Assembly (NCBI RefSeq): GCF_900102215.1
Contig: NZ_FNBG01000004.1
Location: 124,001 to 188,000, forward strand
Source: Fontibacillus panacisegetis
GTDB lineage: Bacteria > Bacillota > Bacilli > Paenibacillales > Paenibacillaceae
Direction: 5' to 3'
Length of the DNA: 64,000 nt
The notes beneath the pieces were generated by a model. The model did no database searches and was not told the DNA's origin. It saw nothing but the letters and a program-made list of their open reading frames with translations. Made by a program: the position numbers and the translations under genes. Shown one piece after another: positions 1-8,282 of this stretch. Position 1 is the stretch's first letter. Each line of letters opens with the position of its first letter.

Positions 1-329
1 GAAATACGTCCATAATGATTCGTAATTTTAATCGTTTCTTCATCCAGAATCGGCGAGAAAATAAAATCCGCCCCTGCCTGGATGGCCTTTTCCGCTACTT
101 TGGCATTCAGGACTGTACCGGCTCCAACCAGAACATGCTTGTCATATCGCTCTTTCAGCATAGGAATAATCTCAAACGCCCCATCTGAATCCACCGTTAT
201 TTCCAATGCTTCCACTCCGCCGGCAACCAGTGCATCTGTAATACGTTGTACTTTGTCCCTTGGAAGTCTTCGCACAACGGCCACAATGCCTGAATTCATC
301 AGCTTGTCCAGCTGCTCTTGTTTAATCAT
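1..329 (-). CDS. eda: 2-keto-3-deoxy-6-phosphogluconate aldolase, C-terminal part outside window
   Basis: The frame reads from an ATG at 329 towards position 1 and runs off the window, so only about 109 N-terminal residues are visible. It contains the class I aldolase features GIVAVVRR near the N-terminus, then ALEITVDSDGAFE and VGAGTV, typical of the Eda/KdgA KDPG-KHG aldolase family, which splits KDPG into pyruvate and glyceraldehyde-3-phosphate in the cytoplasm. The active-site Lys would lie beyond the visible part. It follows kdgK by 13 bases on the same strand, so the two genes form an operon for the last two steps of hexuronate/ketogluconate breakdown. The family call is secure; substrate stereochemistry cannot be read. 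Confidence 0.9.
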   Translation of the reverse strand, partial: MIKQEQLDKLMNSGIVAVVRRLPRDKVQRITDALVAGGVEALEITVDSDGAFEIIPMLKERYDKHVLVGAGTVLNAKVAEKAIQAGADFIFSPILDEETIKITNHYGRI

Positions 330-342
330 ATGATCTTCGCTC

Positions 343-1299
343 CTATCGTTTCACATTTTGGTAATCATCTTTGCTGTTCATCCTGTGAAGCAGCTCTGTC
401 TCATCAGGCAGTCCTTCAACATCACCATTAAACCCTACCGCAATAGCTCCCATCGCACTGGCTCTGAGCACGGCTTGTTCAAGCTTCTCACCATGCAGAA
501 GCCCACTTATGAAACCTGCGGCGAATGCATCTCCTGCTCCTACAGGATCAACCTCCTCAGCCGGAAAAGGAGCCATGTATCCACTATGCTGAGCCGACTT
601 GTAATACGCACCTTTGCCGCCAAGCTTCACTATGACACCTGTTACTCCCGGTTTTAGCAATGCTGCAGCGATATCCTCCGGCTGGCTGAGACCCGTCAAT
701 AGTTCACCTTCATCCAATCCGGGCAAAACATAATCCGCAGAGTCTGCCAGCTCCAGCATTATTTTCCTAGCTGCCTTATCACTGTCCCATAGCTTCCAGC
801 GTACATTCGGATCAAAAACAATTTTTAGGCCCCGCTCCTTTGCCACCGCAATTGCCTTGCGTGTTAATGCCAGACAATTGGAGCTTAAGGCAGGAGTAAT
901 TCCTGTAATATGCAAAATTTTAAAGCCTGACAGATACTCTTCATCCAGTTCATCCGGGTTCATCAGACTAGCAGCAGAATGGTGGCGATAATAATAAACC
1001 TGTGTCTTACCTTGAGAACGCTGTTCTTTAAAAAACACACCAGTGGGAGCATCAGGGGTAGAAATACATCGTGATGTGTCTATGCCATACCCTCTTATTT
1101 GGTGAAGCACATATCGTCCGAAAGGATCATCCCCCAGCTTACTGAACCATCCAACGCGATGACCCAGCTTCGCCAATCCAATCGCTACATTAGACTCAGC
1201 CCCGGCCATTTGCTTGTTAAAATGATGGACATACTCAAGCGGCAAGCTCTTATCCGTGCTAAACAACACCATGGATTCACCAAAAGTTACTACTTCCAT
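343..1299 (-). CDS. kdgK: 2-keto-3-deoxygluconate kinase (PfkB family)
   Basis: This 318-residue sugar kinase has the N-terminal PfkB start VVTFGESMVLF, the glycine-rich stretch AGAESNVAIGLAKLG near residues 32-47, and the C-terminal signature DPVGAGDAFAAGF near residue 251, whose Asp is the catalytic base. Length and motifs match KDG kinases, which phosphorylate 2-keto-3-deoxygluconate with ATP. It lies directly upstream of the aldolase that uses its product, and divergently from a GntR regulator, which fits a pectin or glucuronate catabolic operon. A related ribokinase-type specificity cannot be excluded from sequence alone, but the eda neighbour makes KdgK the best reading. Confidence 0.9.
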   Translation of the reverse strand: MEVVTFGESMVLFSTDKSLPLEYVHHFNKQMAGAESNVAIGLAKLGHRVGWFSKLGDDPFGRYVLHQIRGYGIDTSRCISTPDAPTGVFFKEQRSQGKTQVYYYRHHSAASLMNPDELDEEYLSGFKILHITGITPALSSNCLALTRKAIAVAKERGLKIVFDPNVRWKLWDSDKAARKIMLELADSADYVLPGLDEGELLTGLSQPEDIAAALLKPGVTGVIVKLGGKGAYYKSAQHSGYMAPFPAEEVDPVGAGDAFAAGFISGLLHGEKLEQAVLRASAMGAIAVGFNGDVEGLPDETELLHRMNSKDDYQNVKR

Positions 1300-1320
1300 C
1301 GCCTTCCCTCCTCCTAACCA

Positions 1321-1378
1321 AATAGATCATATCTTTCATGTTTATAAATAATAATATATGATATAGATATGATCTATT
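1321..1378. promoter_or_regulatory. Paired inverted-repeat operator, likely target of the adjacent GntR regulator
   Basis: A 14-base sequence AATAGATCATATCT at 1321-1334 is repeated exactly as its reverse complement at 1365-1378. Each arm is itself an imperfect palindrome around TAGAT-N3-ATCTA/T. Two operators about 44 bp apart between kdgK and the divergent GntR gene suggest cooperative binding and autoregulation. The link to this regulator is inferred from position. Confidence 0.6.
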
Positions 1379-1383
1379 AACTA

Positions 1384-1400
1384 ATTATTCACTGAATAAT
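1384..1400. promoter_or_regulatory. Palindrome ATTATTC-N3-GAATAAT in the kdgK/gntR intergenic region
   Basis: A perfect 7-base inverted repeat with a 3-base spacer lies just beyond the paired operator. GATTATTCAATAT at about 1415 resembles one half. It could be a second regulator site or part of a promoter; the sequence does not decide. Confidence 0.35.
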
Positions 1401-1509
1401 CCAGTTTTTTAGCTGATTATTCAATATACATCTGATCTTTATGAGGTTATCATATTATCTTTATTTTTGTATGTCAATCCTCTTTTGTATTATGAGAAAC
1501 AGATTCAAG

Positions 1510-1520
1510 TATGCTAAAAT
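1510..1520 (+). promoter_or_regulatory. Extended -10 element (TATGCTAAAAT) for the GntR gene
   Basis: TG-N-TAAAAT lies 36 bases upstream of the preferred start codon. No good -35 hexamer is seen at 16-18 bases, which fits an extended -10 promoter. Confidence 0.4.
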
Positions 1521-1556
1521 GAACACGATACAGTAGAATAAACAGGGGAAATGAAT

Positions 1557-2222
1557 ATGAAAAGAACAGCTTTTACTGCAACCATAGATCAGCTCAAAGA
1601 AAAAATAATAAATGGGGAATGGCCTCCAGGTTCCCGAATTCCAACGCTTCAACAGATTTCCAAGGAGCTGGAGGTAAGTGTACCCACAGTCAGAGAAGCT
1701 TTGCGTACACTGGAAAGCCAAGGAAATGTCAGTATTGAGCATGGCCGGGGAATGTATGTAAGAAATGACCCCTTATTGTTAGAGGACCCTACAGGCAATT
1801 TGAAGGAACTTGGAGATATTTCACTCGTTAAGCTGTTGGCAGCAAGAATCCTTATAGAACCTGAATTAGCTGCGCTGAGTGCCGAGCACGCCACACTTAC
1901 TCAGGTGAAGCAGCTACGAGAGCTTGCCGATCGTATGGTACAGCAAATGGAAGAAGGCGGCCCTTTTCTTGATACCGATCTTGCCTTCCATCGCCTGATT
2001 GCCGAGTCCGCTCAGCAACCTGTCTTGTTGAGGATGATGGAGTCGATTTATCCGCTGCTTTCCGAAGGCCGCAAGCATACGAACACTTTACCCCACATGC
2101 GGACCAAGGCCTCTAACTATCATGTACTGATTGCAATCGCGATTGAGGAACGGCATAGTGATCAGGCAAGACAGCTTATGTATCATCACATAAACGATAT
2201 GCTGGAGGCATTAAAGAAATAA
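1557..2222 (+). CDS. GntR-family (FadR/FCD subfamily) transcriptional regulator of the KDG operon
   Basis: The protein of about 221 residues has an N-terminal winged helix (IPTLQQISKELEVSVPTVREALRTLESQGNVSIEHGRGMYV, quoted here only as the region of residues ~26-66) and a C-terminal all-helical FCD effector domain with the metal-binding style residues D-x3-H (DTDLAFHRL) and a late LMYHH. The second ATG at 1557 is preferred because the AGGGG at 1544-1548 is 8 bases upstream of it, while the ATG at 1551 is only 2 bases away. It is divergent from kdgK-eda, so it probably represses that operon in response to KDG or a uronate. The ligand is inferred from context. Confidence 0.8.
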   Translation: MKRTAFTATIDQLKEKIINGEWPPGSRIPTLQQISKELEVSVPTVREALRTLESQGNVSIEHGRGMYVRNDPLLLEDPTGNLKELGDISLVKLLAARILIEPELAALSAEHATLTQVKQLRELADRMVQQMEEGGPFLDTDLAFHRLIAESAQQPVLLRMMESIYPLLSEGRKHTNTLPHMRTKASNYHVLIAIAIEERHSDQARQLMYHHINDMLEALKK

Positions 2223-2238
2223 ACAAGATAGAAATTGA

Positions 2239-2415
2239 TGCAAATGTGCAGGTTTTGACCGGATAAATTCACTAAATATGCTAAATTGCTGCAAATGTGC
2301 AAGCTTTATTAAATAATCCTCCTCAAACTAGTAACTACGAGAAAGATTCCTGCACTTTTGCACGCTTTTGTTCATTTCAAATATTCCTGCTTTAAAAAAC
2401 TGTATATTTGCAACC
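2239..2415. repeat. Inverted pair of ~65-bp intergenic repeat units built on TGCAAA..TGCAGG
   Basis: Four related short blocks lie in this gene-free stretch. TGCAAATGTGCAGG is at 2239 and TGCAAATGTGCAAG at 2290; CCTGCACTTTTGCACG at 2349 and CTGTATATTTGCAACC at 2400 are the same motif in reverse orientation. Spacing inside each pair is 51 bases, so the whole is two similar ~65-bp units facing each other. The AT-rich spacers are also similar. No coding frame is supported here; it looks like a REP-type or miniature element. Confidence 0.6.
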
Positions 2416-2506
2416 TTTCCTGATATCGTGCCTCTTCTACACCCTATCGCTAGTTACAATTAAAGCTATTTCATTTATCGATATTATAATTTAAGTCCTC
2501 AGATAT

Positions 2507-2544
2507 AAAAAAAGGAGCTCTGCATCAAAAGACGCAGAGTTCCT
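2507..2544 (-). terminator. Rho-independent terminator of the methyltransferase-fold gene
   Basis: An 11-base stem (2513-2523 with 2534-2544, one G-T pair) is followed on the minus strand by a run of seven T. It lies right after the stop codon at 2553. Confidence 0.8.
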
Positions 2545-2552
2545 CAAAAACA

Positions 2553-3443
2553 TCAACAATAACACAAAATGGACTTTTGTATCCAATACGTAAATACCGT
2601 ATCCGGACTTTGTTTTTCGTACGATTTCATCTTTAAATACATGTCTATTCCATCAGAAACATCATGCCACAAATCCGTAAACACGAAATCATAGTTACCC
2701 TGAGTCATGTGTTGCCCGGCATATTCAAAGGCATCTGCTTGGATAATGTTAATCTTGTGAGCATTTCTAAATTGCGGTAATACATTCTTCTTAAATAAAT
2801 GAATAACATCTTCATTCATCTCAACCACGGTAACACTCTCAACATTATCTTTTTCAGAGACCATATAAGTATAATAGCCTAGCCCAAGTCCGTAAGTCAG
2901 CACGCTACCAAAAGCTTGATCAACAGCTTCTTTCATCGTTTCAATTTCATTCGGTGTAATGGTCATCCAGATCCTATCATTCTCTAAAATAGCAGGGAAC
3001 ATAAACTCCGTATCAAAAAATCCGACTTGCGGGATTTGTCTCCCCTCTTCCGTTTGGAAGATATCATTACACACAAAACCTTCAAAAGGTTTATAATTTT
3101 CATATTTCAATTCACTATTGCCGATCTTGATCGTTGGGATCTTGATATTTTTATAATACGGGTTATTGTAATAAATATTTGCATCAAGCTGATGTATCAT
3201 TTGGTCAAAATACTTGTTAAACAATTCTTTGTCATCCATATTGTCCACAATATCAAGCCCAAAAGCAGAAGCTAATAATAGCTTAAAAGCATATTCAGAA
3301 GACACGCCATTTTGAGCGATCTCACTAATTTCTTCTTCCTTAATAAAGTCGGGTGCATGATTCAAATAATTGCTTAATAAAGCAAATACTTTGTAATTGT
3401 CTTCTTTTATTTTGTATGTTGTTATTTTATTATCGTATTCCAT
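2553..3443 (-). CDS. Spermidine-synthase-fold SAM-dependent protein of unknown substrate
   Basis: The 296-residue protein has a Rossmann methyltransferase/spermidine-synthase core in its second half: LTYGLGLGYYTYMV (about residues 182-195) as the SAM-binding glycine loop, VTVVEMNEDVIHLFKK with the acidic ribose-binding residue, IIQADAFEY, and YDFVFTDLWHD as motif IV. The first ~150 residues match no domain I recognise. It ends abruptly in YWIQKSILCYC, so the extreme C-terminus could be shortened. It lies downstream of, and on the same strand as, the small 138-residue protein gene (75-base gap). Whether it methylates or transfers aminopropyl groups cannot be told. Confidence 0.6.
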   Translation of the reverse strand: MEYDNKITTYKIKEDNYKVFALLSNYLNHAPDFIKEEEISEIAQNGVSSEYAFKLLLASAFGLDIVDNMDDKELFNKYFDQMIHQLDANIYYNNPYYKNIKIPTIKIGNSELKYENYKPFEGFVCNDIFQTEEGRQIPQVGFFDTEFMFPAILENDRIWMTITPNEIETMKEAVDQAFGSVLTYGLGLGYYTYMVSEKDNVESVTVVEMNEDVIHLFKKNVLPQFRNAHKINIIQADAFEYAGQHMTQGNYDFVFTDLWHDVSDGIDMYLKMKSYEKQSPDTVFTYWIQKSILCYC

Positions 3444-3517
3444 GTCCTCACCTTTTAATCTACAAATGTATTCACTCCTTATGATAATACAATCTAGGCT
3501 GATATCTCTAGTTTAAG

Positions 3518-3934
3518 TTAAATGTCTAAAGAATAAACCATGGGCAAATTAACATTTCCATTATTAAAAATTTGTCGGGCATATGCATTTGTAGCTATGC
3601 TTGAAGGTATGATGCGGTTTAGCATCAAATTAGATAGAGATGTAGGTGAATATAACCCTATACCACCAAATAATTCACTCTGTTGCCCAAAACTACTTAA
3701 ATAAGGATTAAATAAACTACTGTTGGTATCAGCTGTATTTAAGTAACTTGATAATAACTGTTGTTTGGAATACATTGCTTTAAGTTCTGTGCTTAATACA
3801 TCTTTAAACGTATCCACCTGGGCATTAGATAAATTGAGTTTTTTATTCCTTGCAACTGTATCCACGATGTTATCCGTCTGTCTTTGGTTTATAGATTTCA
3901 ATAAAGTGCTTGTTAATAAAGAATTTCCTAACAT
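3518..3934 (-). CDS. Small Asn/Ser/Leu-rich protein of unknown function
   Basis: This 138-residue protein has a good ribosome site (GGAGGTG, 6 bases before the ATG). It has no signal peptide and no strong membrane segment. The N-terminal half is helical and charged (RQTDNIVDTVARNKK, FKDVLSTELKAMYSKQQLL); the second half is Ser/Asn/Leu/Gly rich and ends NLPMVYSLDI. I do not recognise the family. It is upstream of a SAM-fold gene and next to an Agr-like two-component system, so a substrate or precursor role is possible, but this is speculation. Confidence 0.5.
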   Translation of the reverse strand: MLGNSLLTSTLLKSINQRQTDNIVDTVARNKKLNLSNAQVDTFKDVLSTELKAMYSKQQLLSSYLNTADTNSSLFNPYLSSFGQQSELFGGIGLYSPTSLSNLMLNRIIPSSIATNAYARQIFNNGNVNLPMVYSLDI

Positions 3935-4066
3935 CAGAGCACCTCCACTATATCTCTTTATTCAAAATGGTTTAATTATCCTCTCTACAAATTCTCGGCT
4001 ATCTAATTAAAGATTAAATACAAATGACTTGAATAACGTTCTTTCTGTCATGAACGCAATACAAAA

Positions 4067-4094
4067 GAGCCTACTACTCAGCTTTAGCAGGCTC
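4067..4094 (-). terminator. Hairpin overlapping the end of the sensor kinase gene
   Basis: GAGCCT at 4067-4072 pairs with AGGCTC at 4089-4094. On the minus strand the stem is followed by TTTTGT. It includes the stop codon of the kinase gene. Confidence 0.55.
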
Positions 4095-5486
4095 TGGTGA
4101 TATCAATAAAATATGGATTTGAAAAATCGACGAATCTACCTCGATTTCAATATCTCCATAATATTTTCTAGCAATTTCTCGAATATTGTTTAAACCAATT
4201 CCATGGTTCATCTGCTCTCTTTTTGTCGTTATGGGCAAGTTATTTTCTCCCCATTCTAAACTAGAAACAAACGGATTGCGAATCGTTAATAGATAACTAT
4301 TTTTATGCTGCTTAGAGGACACCTCAATCCAGGCATTCTCTATTGTTTTCGTAGCCTCGATTGCATTCTCCAGAGCATTATGAAGGATGACACTCATATC
4401 AAATGCGTTGATCCGACCGCTTGCCGGATAGTAGAAGCTTGAATGGAACGCTATATGAAATTGATTGGCCTGCTCGGATTTTTCATGTATTAGTATGTCT
4501 GTAATCGGATTTCCTGTCGGATAGGACACTGACACTTCTGCATGAGCTAGTGCCTTTTGCATGGATGTAAGATAATACTCTGTTTCTGAATATTGCTGCT
4601 GCTCTAATAATCGTTCAATTACTGTTATGTGATTTCGTAAGTCATGCTTTAAAGACCGTAATTCTCGATAAGTGCCCTCTACCCCTAAAATATGCTGTTC
4701 GATATTTTTTATTTGGCTTTCTAAAACAAACTGCTTCCTTTTATCTTCATGTTGTAGCTCCAAGCGTTGAAAAAGCACAAGCACAATAAGCATAGCTGCT
4801 AATGTAATCATATTATGTATCGCCCAATAGCTTAATAATTGAATGTTCGTAAAGAGTGGGCTCACAGTTGATAGCTTATTAAATTGATTCCAGAGTGCGT
4901 AGCTGGATATGCCGGAAAGTGCAGGAATTAATAATATGATGATTTCCTTTGTGCTTAAGTCCGATCTATACCATCTATTCATTTTCATATAAACCATGGT
5001 TAATAGCCACAATACTAGCCAATAAAGAAGAAGCATTACCACCATCATGCTCAAATTATAATAAAAGTAATATAATCCGATATGCCCGGATGACATGTCG
5101 ATTACTTGTTCAAATAAACGCATCAACAAATGATTGATCGGTAAAAACAGGATGGATACAATGGAGGCGCCTAGCCACCGAACGGCAAAATAGGTCACAC
5201 TAATAAACGCTTTTATTTGTACAGATATTCGCAGCAGCGGCCACATCATCAAAAACGCTACAGTGGAGGCAATCATATATATCCAAAAGTTATCTAAATT
5301 AGGTTGAAACAGATTCATAGCAAGTATAGTGAGAAAATAAATGAAGGTAATCAAACCAATAAATCGTTTTTCATTTGTATAAATCCCGCAAAACCGGTAA
5401 AAGAAAAACGCCATTATACCATGTACAATGACTTCATAAGTTTTCGTAAGAATCGCATAATATTGATCTAATTGCTCAAAGGTCAT
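4074..5486 (-). CDS. AgrC-like sensor histidine kinase (multi-TM, GHKL ATPase)
   Basis: The 470-residue protein has roughly six or seven hydrophobic segments in the first ~235 residues, a dimerisation/phosphoacceptor motif SLKHDLRNHITVIERLL near residue 282, and a GHKL ATP-binding domain with N-box HNALENAIEAT and G-box GIGLNNIREIARKYYGD. This architecture is that of AgrC/ComD/DcuS-like peptide-sensing kinases. The stop overlaps nothing; the start overlaps the response-regulator stop by 4 bases, so the two are cotranscribed. No AgrD-like peptide or AgrB protease gene is visible nearby, so the signal is unknown. Confidence 0.85.
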   Translation of the reverse strand: MTFEQLDQYYAILTKTYEVIVHGIMAFFFYRFCGIYTNEKRFIGLITFIYFLTILAMNLFQPNLDNFWIYMIASTVAFLMMWPLLRISVQIKAFISVTYFAVRWLGASIVSILFLPINHLLMRLFEQVIDMSSGHIGLYYFYYNLSMMVVMLLLYWLVLWLLTMVYMKMNRWYRSDLSTKEIIILLIPALSGISSYALWNQFNKLSTVSPLFTNIQLLSYWAIHNMITLAAMLIVLVLFQRLELQHEDKRKQFVLESQIKNIEQHILGVEGTYRELRSLKHDLRNHITVIERLLEQQQYSETEYYLTSMQKALAHAEVSVSYPTGNPITDILIHEKSEQANQFHIAFHSSFYYPASGRINAFDMSVILHNALENAIEATKTIENAWIEVSSKQHKNSYLLTIRNPFVSSLEWGENNLPITTKREQMNHGIGLNNIREIARKYYGDIEIEVDSSIFQIHILLISPEPAKAE

Positions 5487-6190
5487 AGCTTTAGTCCCTT
5501 ATTCTTCATAAATTGCAAATAGGCCTGAACAAAGTTTGGGTATTTTTTCTGTGCAATAACAAGCTGTTGACCATGATCTAAAGTGACCTCGACTGCATCA
5601 TAGGACGAAATATAGTTTAGATTCACTAGATAGGAACGATGAATTCGATAAAAACTTGGACCTAAGCTGTCTTCCAGCTCCGCTAATTTCCCATTAAATT
5701 CATGGATACCTTCTACTGTATGCAATTTGATTCTTCGTCCTAGAACCTCAGCATAATAGAGTTGATGATGATATATTTTATATGTACTATGTCCCTTTTT
5801 AATGATGGTGAAAGGTTCTTCTTTTCTATCTTTTATTTGGATATTTTCCACTGCTGACTGCAAAACCTTATAAAATTTCACTGAATCAATTGGCTTCACT
5901 AGAAATTGAAATGCTCTTACATCAAAAGCATCGTATACATACTTTTCATACGCAGTAATAAAAATAATCGTTATGTCTTGATTCTTTTCTCTAATTCTTT
6001 TAGCAATCTCAAGACCATTCATATCCTCCAGAAGAATATCCAGAAAAACGATATCGATCCCCTCTGCCTCCCGAAGCAATTGTTCTCCCTTTTCAAATTG
6101 CACAATTTGAGATTTTGGATAACGGATGTAAATTTTCTCAGCAATACTTTCTCTAATGACCTTTTCATCTTCACAAACTGCAATCCTCAA
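5483..6190 (-). CDS. LytTR-family response regulator (AgrA-like)
   Basis: The receiver domain starts RIAVCEDEKVIRE and has the phosphoacceptor region DIVFLDILLEDMNGLEIAKRI, then IFITAYEKYVYDAF and VKPIDSVKFYK. The C-terminal LytTR DNA-binding domain (about residues 135-230) contains YYAEVLGRRIKLHT and FYRIHRSYLVNLNYI. A TTG at 6190 is the preferred start because AGGTG at 6197-6201 lies 6 bases upstream, and the product then begins MRIAVCEDE as usual for the family. An upstream ATG at 6250 has no ribosome site and an ATG at 6196 is too close to AGGTG. It is the partner of the downstream kinase. Confidence 0.85.
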   Translation of the reverse strand: MRIAVCEDEKVIRESIAEKIYIRYPKSQIVQFEKGEQLLREAEGIDIVFLDILLEDMNGLEIAKRIREKNQDITIIFITAYEKYVYDAFDVRAFQFLVKPIDSVKFYKVLQSAVENIQIKDRKEEPFTIIKKGHSTYKIYHHQLYYAEVLGRRIKLHTVEGIHEFNGKLAELEDSLGPSFYRIHRSYLVNLNYISSYDAVEVTLDHGQQLVIAQKKYPNFVQAYLQFMKNKGLKL

Positions 6191-6239
6191 CTTCATCACC
6201 TGAATTTCATTATGTTGATTTCTGTTATTAAAATTCAAT

Positions 6240-6568
6240 TTAAAACTCATTCAAATGACTTTGTAATTTTTCAACTAATTTCCCAACATGAAAACCATCA
6301 ACAAAAGAATGATGTACTTGAATCGAGAATGGCATCATTACCTACCATCCTTTTCAACATATTTTCCCCAGTCAAACATCGGGTTTGATTTTTCACTTTT
6401 CCCTGAAAAAGTATGCGAGAAATGCGTGAATGTAATCCATGGTAACGATGAAAATTGATATACATCATTTGCAGGAGGACCCGTAATATATTCTTGCTGG
6501 TTATTAATCGTTTCTTTCGCGAGTTTCATATATTGTTCCAGATTGTCGATCATTGGCACAGAAATCAC
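6240..6568 (-). pseudogene. Chloramphenicol acetyltransferase (CAT) C-terminal remnant
   Basis: The first frame (6568 downwards) gives FSSLPWITFTHFSHTFSG and PMFDWGKYVEKDG, matching the middle of type A CAT. A frameshift near 6335-6340 moves to a frame reading MMPFSIQVHHSFVDGFHVGKLVEKLQ, with the catalytic CAT motif HHxFVDG, ending at a TAA at 6240. About the first 120 residues of a ~215-residue CAT are missing, cut off directly beside the MmcQ gene. A non-functional relic. Confidence 0.8.
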
Positions 6569-6578
6569 TTTAGCTACC

Positions 6579-6947
6579 TTACTCCCCTATTCTTAACAAA
6601 ACCGACTCACGAACCGCCTTCGTAAGACTGCCTAACACCAGATTATAAGAATGCTCAATCATTGCTTTCAAATCATCCATAGGGAGGCTGCCATCTGCGA
6701 TTACCGTATTCCAATGCTTCTTGTTCAAATGATATCCGGGCTGAACACACTCATGCTGTTCTCTCAGGTTTGCGGCGATGACCGGATCACATTTTAAAGA
6801 AATACGTACTGCAGCCTGATCTGCTGGAACGGAGATAAGGGCAAACATTTTTCCTCCAACCTTCATGACCAACGGATCTGGACCAAAAGGATAATCCTGA
6901 ATTGCCCCCTTGTGGGATAAGCAATAAGCGATCAGCTTGTTGTACAC
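6579..6947 (-). CDS. MmcQ/YjbR family protein
   Basis: The 122-residue protein starts at a GTG behind AAGGGGG. It has the family features PFGPDPLVMKVGGKMFALI, ISLKCDP and GYHLNKKHWNTVIADGSLPMDDLKAMIEHSYNLV (the last spanning residues ~72-104). MmcQ/YjbR proteins have a CyaY-like fold and are called DNA-binding-like, but their role is not settled. A second, broken copy lies at 14587-14958. It is bordered by a truncated CAT fragment, which suggests past rearrangement here. Confidence 0.85.
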   Translation of the reverse strand: MYNKLIAYCLSHKGAIQDYPFGPDPLVMKVGGKMFALISVPADQAAVRISLKCDPVIAANLREQHECVQPGYHLNKKHWNTVIADGSLPMDDLKAMIEHSYNLVLGSLTKAVRESVLLRIGE

Positions 6948-7064
6948 AGATCTTTCCCCCTTAATGACTTATATTTTATCATCAAAGCTCATTTTACTGA
7001 ATCATCGTTTTTTTCTGTTGCACATCATCAACTATGGTTTCCCGTTTCATAAAATAAAAGAAAC

Positions 7065-7107
7065 GCCCGCGTAAGAATCAGGGCAAATGCCTGAAACTTG
7101 CTCGGGC
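7065..7107 (-). terminator. Terminator-like double hairpin after the Gfo/Idh operon
   Basis: GCCCGCGTAAG at 7065-7075 pairs imperfectly with CTTGCTCGGGC at 7097-7107, with an inner CAGGGCAAATGCCTG hairpin. On the minus strand the stem is followed by TTTCTTTTATTTT. Confidence 0.6.
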
Positions 7108-7200
7108 TTATTCTGAACATCAGTATTAAGAACTTAAAAATATCAGAGCATACTCCGAAAATAAGCTAGGAACCACCTATCCAGTATATCGCGTATATTC

Positions 7201-8259
7201 TTAAATACTTCTTTGGATCACACTTTTGGTTGCTGCCGCCTCAAAGATGGTTTCAATCAGCACAAGTACTCTATGAACTTCTTTATTCTTAATAGCTAAT
7301 TCAGATTTCCCTTCAATTGCGGAAACAAAATTTTCATAAAAGCTTTGCGATTCCAGTTCCGGTCTCTCTATTGCAAACTTCAAGGTGGACTCCTCAGATG
7401 GCGGTGCCATTGTTTTAGTCAATCCCTGGCCTGCTTGAATCGGTTTAGGCTCGATGTGGGGAACATTCCGATTCCGGGTGATGATCTCCCCACTCAAATC
7501 CCAATCCCTGATCACTGCAGTACCTTCAGTTCCTTTAAGATACCAGCGCGGCAACTTCACATAGTTGGTCGTTCCCACTTCGATAAGCGCCGTCAAGCCA
7601 TCTTTAAACGTAATATAAGTGGTAAAGCCATCGTCTACTTCAGTTCCCAAAATATAACTAAGAGTAGCAGCCACACTTTCAATTTGGCTGTCTGTAATGA
7701 GAAGCAGCTGATCCAGCAAGTGAACTCCCCAATCCAGCAGCATTCCCCCGCCGTAATTCTTTAATTGACGCCAGTCCCCTGGAATACCGTTGGCTCCCTG
7801 AACCCGGGATTCCAAATGGAACAGTTCCCCCATGGTTCTTCCTTCAATTATTTTTTGGATAATCCGGAAGTCTTCATCCCAACGGCGGTTTTGATGTACA
7901 GTAAATACACGGTTTTCTTTTTCGGCTACTTCAACAATATCTAGAAAATCAGTGCTGGTTATCGTCACAGGCTTCTCGCAAATTACATGTTTACCGGCTT
8001 GAAGAGCCTTGATCGCAATTTCTTTGTGAACGTCGTTAGGCGTGGCAATCACAATCACATCCACCAAATCATCAGCCAGAACGGCATCCAGACTTGGGTA
8101 GGCTTTATAGCCGTCTGCCATTCCCAGTTCCATTCGATAATCAATGATATCGTAAATACCGATCACGGAAATCTGTTGTACAGGCTCAATCAACTTGCAA
8201 TGATAACTGCCCATTCCCCCGTAGCCAACAATTACTACATTATAAGTTCGGTCATTCAT
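7201..8259 (-). CDS. Gfo/Idh/MocA family NAD(P)-dependent sugar oxidoreductase
   Basis: This ~352-residue protein has an N-terminal Rossmann fold (VVIVGYGGMGSYH, then VIVIATPNDVH) and the family catalytic motif ICEKPVT near residue 95, plus a C-terminal domain with WGVHLLDQLLLITD. The ATG at 8259 follows GGAAGGGAA and is preferred over an upstream start at 8295 that would overlap the preceding gene. It lies last in an isomerase/dehydrogenase operon. Members oxidise sugars, inositols or their derivatives; the exact substrate is unknown. Confidence 0.85.
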   Translation of the reverse strand: MNDRTYNVVIVGYGGMGSYHCKLIEPVQQISVIGIYDIIDYRMELGMADGYKAYPSLDAVLADDLVDVIVIATPNDVHKEIAIKALQAGKHVICEKPVTITSTDFLDIVEVAEKENRVFTVHQNRRWDEDFRIIQKIIEGRTMGELFHLESRVQGANGIPGDWRQLKNYGGGMLLDWGVHLLDQLLLITDSQIESVAATLSYILGTEVDDGFTTYITFKDGLTALIEVGTTNYVKLPRWYLKGTEGTAVIRDWDLSGEIITRNRNVPHIEPKPIQAGQGLTKTMAPPSEESTLKFAIERPELESQSFYENFVSAIEGKSELAIKNKEVHRVLVLIETIFEAAATKSVIQRSI

Positions 8260-8282
8260 CTTAATTTCCCTTCCATATGTTA

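Noticed and set aside
2239-2415. Repeats as a CRISPR array
   Set aside because: Only four short blocks, two in each orientation, with similar spacers and no cas genes.
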